Assembly (NCBI RefSeq): GCF_031085295.1
Contig: NZ_JAVFWO010000001.1
Coordinates: forward strand, 62,001-126,000
Length of the DNA stretch: 64,000 nucleotides
Source of the DNA: Microbacterium psychrotolerans
Lineage (GTDB): Bacteria > Actinomycetota > Actinomycetes > Actinomycetales > Microbacteriaceae
Direction: 5' to 3'
Below the pieces are notes generated by a model. That model did no database searches. It had not been told where the DNA came from and worked only from the letters and a program-made list of their open reading frames with translations. Shown here piece after piece: positions 58,509-64,000 of the stretch. The translations under genes were made by a program, and so were the position numbers. Positions within the stretch are counted from its first letter, which is position 1. Each line of letters opens with the position of its first letter.

Positions 58509-59816
58509 TCACAGGGCCACCGGGATGTTCGACGTCAGGAGCCCGGCATCCACCAGGAACCGCTCGAGCACGACTGTAGCGACCCCCGTGGCCACCGAGT
58601 TGCCTCGCACCGTCGAGATCTCCAGCTCGACGTCGCGTGCCGAGGCTCCGGGCGACTGCTCGAGCAGGTGACGGCGCGTCGCCGGCATCAGGTGCTCCCC
58701 CAGCGCCCATGTCGTCCACCCCGTGAGCGTGACGCCCTCGGGGTTGATCACGGCCACCAGGTCGGCGAGCGCGGAGCCCAGGTAGTAGGCGGTCCGGCCG
58801 ATCGTCTCGGTCACGGCCGGGTCGGGCTCAGGGCCGTCGGCGACCGCCGCCAAGGCGAGGATGAAGTCGTTCTGCATGTCGAGGTCGACGAGCGGATGCG
58901 CGGGGTCGATCTCGCGCAGCGTCTCCTGGATGCCGGGAGCGCCGATGTAGGACTCGACGCAGCCGCGCCGGCCGCAACGACAGCGCCGTCCGTCGAGGAC
59001 GAGCAGCGTGTGCCCCCATTCGCCGGCGGTGTTCGTGGCGCCCCGCAGGATGCGCCCCTCCAGCACGATCCCGGCGCCGACGCCGGTGCCCAGGTTGACC
59101 GTCGCGAGACTCGAGAATCTCCGGCCGCCGCCGAGCCACAGCTCGGCGATCGCGATCGACTTGAGCGGGTTCTCGATCACGAGCGGCAGGCCGACGCGCT
59201 CCCGCAGGCGTTCGAGCTCCACCTTCTGCCACGTCCAATTCGGCACGACGACGGAAACGCCCTCCGGACCCTGGATCAGTCCGGGCAGCGCGATCCCGAC
59301 GCCGAGCACCTCGCTGCGCGAGACGCCTGCTGCGTCGAGCAGGTGATCCAGCGTGCGACCGATGCCCTCCACCACCGAGTCAGGGTCGAGCAGATGCTCG
59401 TCGCGCGCGCTCTCGACGGAAAGCACCTCGTTGAGCGCCGTGTCGAACATCACCGCGCGCACGTACGTCTCGGCGACGTCGATGCCCACGACGAAGCCGC
59501 GGTCCGTGTTCATGCCGATGAGAGCGGTCGGCCGTCCGATCCGCCCGGCCGCCATCTCTTTCTTCTCCTCGATGATCCCCTCGGCCAGCAGCTCGTTCAC
59601 GACGGTGACGACGGTCGCCAGGCTCAGCCCGGTGGACTGGGCGAGGGCGTTGCGCGTCGTCTCACCGGCCGACAGCACGGCGTGCAGCACGTCGAGGCGG
59701 GAATCGCTGCGGATGTCGCGCGAGGTGCGACGCGCCACGACCGTGCTCGACGCGGACGTCACCGTGCGCGCCGCCGGGTCGGGACGACCCTGGACCGGAC
59801 TCGTCGACCGTGTCAT
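58509..59816 (-). CDS. ROK-family transcriptional repressor (NagC/XylR type)
   Basis: The 435-residue protein has an N-terminal winged helix (RLDVLHAVLSAGETTRNALAQSTGLSLATVVTVVNELLAEGIIEE) and a ROK domain (FVVGIDVAETYVRAVMFD, NPLKSIAIAELWLG, LGTGVGAGIVLEGRILRGATNTAGEWGHT, and the zinc cluster CRCGRRGCVESYIG). The first Asp of the kinase phosphate loop is kept, but the loop reads DVAETY instead of DIGGTK. ATG 59816 overlaps the GH2 stop (ATGA), so it is cotranscribed with the beta-galactosidase and probably controls that gene and the ABC sugar uptake system. Confidence 0.9.
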   Translation of the reverse strand: MTRSTSPVQGRPDPAARTVTSASSTVVARRTSRDIRSDSRLDVLHAVLSAGETTRNALAQSTGLSLATVVTVVNELLAEGIIEEKKEMAAGRIGRPTALIGMNTDRGFVVGIDVAETYVRAVMFDTALNEVLSVESARDEHLLDPDSVVEGIGRTLDHLLDAAGVSRSEVLGVGIALPGLIQGPEGVSVVVPNWTWQKVELERLRERVGLPLVIENPLKSIAIAELWLGGGRRFSSLATVNLGTGVGAGIVLEGRILRGATNTAGEWGHTLLVLDGRRCRCGRRGCVESYIGAPGIQETLREIDPAHPLVDLDMQNDFILALAAVADGPEPDPAVTETIGRTAYYLGSALADLVAVINPEGVTLTGWTTWALGEHLMPATRRHLLEQSPGASARDVELEISTVRGNSVATGVATVVLERFLVDAGLLTSNIPVAL

Positions 59817-62203
59817 GTGGAGCACTCCATTCGCACGTCGGGCAGGCCCGGTGAGCTCAGCAGGACGGTCGCGGCCCCATTGGACCGGACGAACAGGATC
59901 AGTCGGCCGTCGAGCGTGCGACGCCGAGGGGCGGTGTAAGCGGTGTGGTCACTCAGATCACCATTCTCCAGCCCGAGCAGCTCCCCGTCGCGCACCTCGG
60001 CCGTCACGACCGCGTCGCCGCGCGCGACATCGCCGTGCTCGTCGCGCAGCACGCATTCGATCTGGAACACCTCGTCCGCAGGGATGCCGGCGTCGGCGCA
60101 GCGGCCGGGGAGGCCCTCGGGCGCCCGCCAGAGGGCGGCGTCGATCCGGACGGCCTCGCCGGCGGGCCGGAGGATGTCGCGGGCGACGACGTCGCCGCCG
60201 CGACGCGACTCCAGCACGAGCGTGCCGAACGGGACACCCGTTGCAGCCGTCCAGTAGCCGTTCTCCGCGTCGCGGACGAGCGGGATGCCGCGCCCGTCGC
60301 AGGTGAGCGTCAGCTCGTCGCCGTTGGCGAAGGCCAGCACTTCGACCGCCGCGCCTGGCACGGCATCCCGTCCCCGCGAGATCGGGTGCGACCAGAAGCT
60401 CTTGTCCTCGTCGTCGGTCCAGGGCCGGACGGCGAGGTGCGCCATAGGCTGCTCGGACCACCAGCTGCGCCGCAGATGCCAGGTTTCCTTCTCGAAGCCC
60501 GCGAGCGTCAGCAGCCCGGCCGGCGAGCCGTGCGACGGCCAGCCGCGGGTCTCGCCCAGGTAGTCGATGCCCGTCCAGAGGAACTGGCCGGCCACGTAGT
60601 CGTTGCGCTCGACTTGCAGCCAGTCGGCGTAGCGGTGCGAGTTCTCGCTGCCGACGAACGGCTTGTCGGGGAAGCGCCGGTGATCCTCCTCGTAGAGGTG
60701 CTCCTTGTAGTTGTAGCCGACGAGGTCGAGGTCGTCGAGGAAGCCCGTCCGGCTCGACAGCTCGGGCAGGGCGGCGGCCAGCGTCACCGGACGCGTGGGG
60801 TCGTTCTCCCGCACGATGGCGGCCAGCCGCTTCGCGATGGTCGTCAGACGGCGGATGTCGGGACGGTCGGGGTCGTAGAGACGCTCGGCCCGCGGCTTGC
60901 CCGCGTCGTTGTTGCCGACGGCCTCCTGGAAGAGCGGGTGCGCGTACGGGTCGTTCGGATAGTCGATCTCGTTGCCGATGCTCCACGCGACGATCGACGG
61001 ATGGTTGCGGTGCGCCTGGATCATCGCCGACAGGTCGGCCTCGTGCCAGGCGGGAAAGACGTGGGCGTAGCCCTCGTGCCGGGGCGGGTAGACGTTGTGC
61101 CCCTGCCACCACTTGTTCTTCGGGTTCTCCCACTCGTCGAACGCCTCGTCGATGACATAGAGGCCCAGGACGTCGCAGAGCGCGTACAGCTCGGGGCTGT
61201 GGGGGTTGTGCGCCATCCGCACCGCATTGCATCCCATCTGCCGGAGGGCGAGCAGACGCCGCAGCCAGACGCTCGCCGGCACCGCGGTGCCGAAGCATCC
61301 GGCATCCTCGTGCAGGCACACCCCCTTGAGCACACGGGGTTCGCCGTTGATCGAGAAGCCGGTGTCGGGGTCGAACCGGAAGGTGCGGATCCCGACGGTC
61401 TCGACGGAGACGGCGCGCCGCGATGTTCCGGCGCCCGGCCACTCGAGCGTCGTGGTGAGGCGGTGCAGCAGGGGGTCGGTGTCGGACCACAGCTCGGGAT
61501 CGGTGAGCGCCGTCGTCGCCGCGGCGTCAGCCGCGCCGCCGGCGGGCACGACGACCTCGGTGCCGAAGGAGTGCACCCTCCCCGTCGTCAGCGACCGCAG
61601 CTCGTGGCGCACCCGCACCGCCGCGGGCGACGCCGTGTCATTGACGAGCGTCTGGACGACGCGGACGGCGGCCTCGTCGGCACCGGTCGACAGCGTCGTG
61701 AACACGGTGCCGTGCTCGCCGACCCGCACCTGCTCATGGACCTCGATCTCCACGCGCCGCGTGATTCCCGACCCGTTGTACCAGCGGGAGTCCGAGATGT
61801 CCCTGTGGTCGACGCGCACGCTGATGACCAGATCGTCGTCCGGCGCGTACGACAGGATCTCGGTCAGGTCGAAGGAGAACTCCGCGTAGCCCGACGGACG
61901 CCCGCCGAGGTGATAGCCGTTGACCCAGACGTCGGCGTTCTTGTAGACCCCGTGGAACACCAGCCGCACGTGCTGGTCATCGCGCCGGCCGAGCTCGGAG
62001 ATCCGCACGTGCGCGCGGTACCATCCCACGCCGCCGGCCAGATATCCCGTGCCGCTGGAGTGGGCGGGCGAGAACTCCTGCTCGACGCTCCAGTCGTGCG
62101 GAACGGCGACGCCGCGCCACGACGCGTCGTCGTAGCCCTTCGCCGCGGCTCCCGGGTCGTCGGCGAGCGCGAAGAGCCACCGGCTGATCCGAACTGTCTG
62201 CAT
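59813..62203 (-). CDS. GH2 beta-galactosidase-like glycosidase
   Basis: The 796-residue protein has the GH2 domain order: a sugar-binding domain (WRGVAVPHDWSVEQEF, GVGWYRAHVRI, VWVNGYHLGGRPSGYAEFSFDLT), an Ig-like domain, a TIM barrel with VLKGVCLHEDAGCFGTAVP, ALRQMGCNAVRMAHNPHSPELYALCDVLGLYVIDEAFDEW, acid/base E412 in SIGNEIDYP and nucleophile E520 in FVGSENSH, and then C-terminal beta domains. No signal peptide is seen, so it acts on an imported galactoside or glucuronide. It lies 6 bp after the DUF624 gene in an operon with the ABC binding protein and ROK repressor. Confidence 0.9.
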   Translation of the reverse strand: MQTVRISRWLFALADDPGAAAKGYDDASWRGVAVPHDWSVEQEFSPAHSSGTGYLAGGVGWYRAHVRISELGRRDDQHVRLVFHGVYKNADVWVNGYHLGGRPSGYAEFSFDLTEILSYAPDDDLVISVRVDHRDISDSRWYNGSGITRRVEIEVHEQVRVGEHGTVFTTLSTGADEAAVRVVQTLVNDTASPAAVRVRHELRSLTTGRVHSFGTEVVVPAGGAADAAATTALTDPELWSDTDPLLHRLTTTLEWPGAGTSRRAVSVETVGIRTFRFDPDTGFSINGEPRVLKGVCLHEDAGCFGTAVPASVWLRRLLALRQMGCNAVRMAHNPHSPELYALCDVLGLYVIDEAFDEWENPKNKWWQGHNVYPPRHEGYAHVFPAWHEADLSAMIQAHRNHPSIVAWSIGNEIDYPNDPYAHPLFQEAVGNNDAGKPRAERLYDPDRPDIRRLTTIAKRLAAIVRENDPTRPVTLAAALPELSSRTGFLDDLDLVGYNYKEHLYEEDHRRFPDKPFVGSENSHRYADWLQVERNDYVAGQFLWTGIDYLGETRGWPSHGSPAGLLTLAGFEKETWHLRRSWWSEQPMAHLAVRPWTDDEDKSFWSHPISRGRDAVPGAAVEVLAFANGDELTLTCDGRGIPLVRDAENGYWTAATGVPFGTLVLESRRGGDVVARDILRPAGEAVRIDAALWRAPEGLPGRCADAGIPADEVFQIECVLRDEHGDVARGDAVVTAEVRDGELLGLENGDLSDHTAYTAPRRRTLDGRLILFVRSNGAATVLLSSPGLPDVRMECST

Positions 62204-62209
62204 GTGAAC

Positions 62210-62869
62210 CTATTCCTCGTCTGATTCCTCGACCGCTACCGGCTGAGGTGCGTATGCGTCGAACACCCGGGTGAACAGGACGCCGGTCAGGAAGGCGATC
62301 GCGGCGAAGCCGATCGCGAGCCACAGCAGCCCGTACGCCGTCACGGCCGGGTAGAAGACCGTGACGACGATGGCGAGCCCGATGATCGCCAGACTCATGA
62401 TGGCCACGAGCGGATGCCGCCACGACAGCAGCCGCGCGTTGCGCAGCACCTCCCGGATGCTGCCCTCGAAGTTGGCGAGGTAGGGGAAGACGAACAGGAG
62501 GTTCACCGCGAACGCGAACGCCACGAGGTACCAGACCACCAGCAGGATGAGCTGCGCCCCCGCATCCAGGGAGCCGCTCGTGAGGACGACGTACCAGGCG
62601 CCGAGCGCGACCGCCACCAGGAGGACGAGGAGCCCGAGCAGCGTCGCCTGGCGGAAGTTCTGCCGGAAGGAACGGAAGTAGTCGCGTGTGACCGCATCGC
62701 ACCGGCCCCGCACGATCCGCATCGCGGTGAAGTTCAGCGCCGTCAGGGCGGCGCCGAGCGTGACGATCGGGATCGCCGTGGCGATGAACACGAGGTTCAG
62801 GATCATCAGGTCCGCGATGCGGGTCAGGAACCGCATCGCGGCGGAGTCCGGGGCGAAGATGCTGCTCAT
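62210..62869 (-). CDS. DUF624 (YesL-like) membrane protein
   Basis: The 219-residue protein has about five helices and starts MSSIFAPDSAAMRFLTRIADLMILNLVFIATAIPIVTLGAALTALNFTAMRIVRG, the usual DUF624 opening. Proteins of this family sit next to oligosaccharide ABC systems (LplABC/YtcP type); their role is unknown, perhaps in transport regulation. ATG 62869 has GAGGAAG. A terminator-like hairpin separates it from the binding-protein gene. Confidence 0.85.
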   Translation of the reverse strand: MSSIFAPDSAAMRFLTRIADLMILNLVFIATAIPIVTLGAALTALNFTAMRIVRGRCDAVTRDYFRSFRQNFRQATLLGLLVLLVAVALGAWYVVLTSGSLDAGAQLILLVVWYLVAFAFAVNLLFVFPYLANFEGSIREVLRNARLLSWRHPLVAIMSLAIIGLAIVVTVFYPAVTAYGLLWLAIGFAAIAFLTGVLFTRVFDAYAPQPVAVEESDEE

Positions 62870-62889
62870 TCGTACTTCCTCTTCAGATC

Positions 62890-62926
62890 GGTCGGGCGGG
62901 CCCACGCAGTGCGGACCCGCCCGACC
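62890..62926 (-). terminator. Hairpin between the ABC binding-protein gene and the DUF624 gene
   Basis: GGTCGGGCGGG and CCCGCCCGACC form a perfect 11-bp stem with a 15-base loop. It lies 21 bp after the stop codon of the binding-protein gene on the minus strand. Confidence 0.6.
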
Positions 62927-62947
62927 GTGTCGATCCGATCGCCCGGG

Positions 62948-64000
62948 CTACTCGGCCCAGGCGTCGATGTCGGCCTGGATCGAGGCACGGGCGTCCTCGT
63001 AGCCGGCATCCATCAGCGCCTGCCGCATCTCGGCGATCGCCGCAGCCGGGTCGTCGAACTTGCCGTACTCCAGCTGCGGGAGGTACTGCGAGAGCACGCC
63101 GCCCATCGCCGCCAGCGTCGGGTCGATGGCGTCCTTGTTCAGCAGCAGCGTCGAGTACGGGTAGTCCTCGGCCACGGCATCCAGTCCGGCGTAGATCTCC
63201 TTCGTCGTGGGCGCGTCGGTGACCTTCGTCAGCTCGAGCTCGTCCATGCGTCCTGCCCAGAAGTTCGAGCCCAGCGCGTCGGTCGACGAGTCGTAACCGT
63301 CGGGGTAGCCGAGCTTGCCGTCGTCGGTGATGACGTAGTCGGTGCCCTCGATGCCGTAGTTGATGAGGCGGTACGACTCCTCGTCGTTGCGGAGGAGGTC
63401 GTACACCTCGAGCGCCTTCTCAGGGTTCTGCGAGTTCGCGCTCACGGACATCGCGCCGTGGGTGAGGATGTCTTTGAAGACGTTCCCGTTCTCCTGGCCC
63501 CAGTAGAAGAACTTCGGGTCTGAGCCCTCCTGCTTCTTCGACATGTTGTCGTAGATCTGGCCGATGAACGTCTGCGTGTGGTGCTGGTCGGCACCCGACA
63601 GACCGGCGTAGAACTCCTCGCGCGTGTCGCCGTCGTAGTTCAGCGCGTCCTCACGCCAGACGCCGATGTCGTTCCATTCCTTGGCGAGCTCGGCGGCTTC
63701 GAGCAGCTCGTCGCCCTCCATGAACCACGAGGTGACGGTCTCGGGGTCGGACGCGCTCATCTGGAACGGGTAGTAGTTGCCCGAGCTGACCTGCTGGAGG
63801 TTCTGCAGATCGGTGTGGCCCTGCATGTAGCCCTGCAGAGCGGCCTGGTTGTCGCCCGCGACATCCCACGGATAGGCCTCCGGCACGTTGTCCTTGACCC
63901 ACTGGAAGTACGTCGTGAAGTCCTCGAACTTCGTGATGTCGCCGTTCGCGAACCCGGCCTGCGTGGCCCAGTCGCCACGGTAGAAGAAGCCGTGGTTCGT
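62948..64000 (-). CDS. ABC transporter oligosaccharide-binding protein, C-terminal part (LplA-like)
   Basis: The visible 350 residues are the C-terminal part of a longer protein that continues past the right edge; its signal peptide is not in the window. The reading frame is open up to base 64000 (TNHGFFYRGDWATQAGFANGD..). It contains the DUF3502-type C-terminal domain of extracellular sugar-binding proteins of the LplA family (NSQNPEKALEVYDLLRNDEESYRLINYGIEG, YPYSTLLLNKDAIDPTLAAMGGVLSQYLPQLEYGKFDDP). It probably delivers an oligosaccharide to a permease pair encoded further right. The GH2 enzyme and ROK repressor downstream fit such a system. Confidence 0.85.
   Translation of the reverse strand, partial: TNHGFFYRGDWATQAGFANGDITKFEDFTTYFQWVKDNVPEAYPWDVAGDNQAALQGYMQGHTDLQNLQQVSSGNYYPFQMSASDPETVTSWFMEGDELLEAAELAKEWNDIGVWREDALNYDGDTREEFYAGLSGADQHHTQTFIGQIYDNMSKKQEGSDPKFFYWGQENGNVFKDILTHGAMSVSANSQNPEKALEVYDLLRNDEESYRLINYGIEGTDYVITDDGKLGYPDGYDSSTDALGSNFWAGRMDELELTKVTDAPTTKEIYAGLDAVAEDYPYSTLLLNKDAIDPTLAAMGGVLSQYLPQLEYGKFDDPAAAIAEMRQALMDAGYEDARASIQADIDAWAE

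Noticed and set aside
58484..58510. 13-bp direct repeat TGCCGGCGCCGTC between the CorA-type and ROK genes
   Set aside because: Short, GC-only and between convergent genes; it can also fold weakly through GGCGCC, but the stem is too short to call a terminator.

Overview
The window is about 70% GC with very dense genes, frequent GTG starts, many 1-4 bp ATGA/GTGA/TGATG overlaps and several apparently leaderless starts. The recurring Gly-Cys-Ala/Asp-Ala-Ser dinucleotide codons GGATGC and GCATCC inside genes are typical of Microbacteriaceae. I infer a high-GC actinobacterium, most likely Microbacterium or a close relative. I see no rRNA, tRNA, CRISPR array, insertion sequence or phage gene. The window reads as a catabolic and surface-biology accessory region of a chromosome.

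Region 1 (1-15.3 kb) is a glycan-utilisation locus. It encodes a GH84-type beta-N-acetylglucosaminidase (cut by the left edge), a clan GH-D hydrolase, a protein with two metallo-beta-lactamase-fold domains, a LacI-type repressor, an APH-fold kinase, a ROK sugar kinase, a SIS sugar-phosphate isomerase, a GH38 alpha-mannosidase, an (alpha/alpha)6 protein of unknown activity, an alpha/beta-hydrolase lacking its nucleophile, and two Gfo/Idh/MocA dehydrogenases. Three copies of one 18-bp LacI-type operator lie at the heads of its transcription units, so I infer that the repressor at 4.1 kb controls all of them.

Region 2 (15.3-34.5 kb) is mixed. It holds a zinc alcohol dehydrogenase, a PaiB-like protein, a DMT exporter divergent from a MocR regulator with start codons that overlap, a very large secreted GH59-like glycosidase divergent from a DeoR/LacI hybrid regulator, a TasA/SipW-like surface-fibre operon with an Ig-repeat surface protein and a two-component system, and a TetR/MFS drug-efflux operon.

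Region 3 (34.6-57.2 kb) is centred on quinate/shikimate-type hydroaromatic acids. It has a PQQ dehydrogenase fused to a cupredoxin-like domain, a TRAP transporter (DctQM, and DctP further on), type II dehydroquinate dehydratase, a QsuB-type dehydroshikimate dehydratase, a shikimate dehydrogenase, a flavoprotein and an oxidoreductase. A second operon encodes an acylating aldehyde dehydrogenase, a short citrate-synthase/citryl-CoA-lyase-like protein, a ThDP enzyme and an ICL/PEPM-family enzyme; no pathway that I know matches this set. Four IclR regulators occur as two similar doublets. A 19-bp motif (consensus GTYCCAYYCRGYGRRACWC) occurs eight times, only in or next to intergenic regions of this part, and probably marks an IclR regulon.

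Region 4 (57.4-64 kb) has a CorA-type channel, a ROK-family repressor, a GH2 beta-galactosidase, a DUF624 membrane protein and the C-terminal part of an ABC oligosaccharide-binding protein that runs off the right edge.
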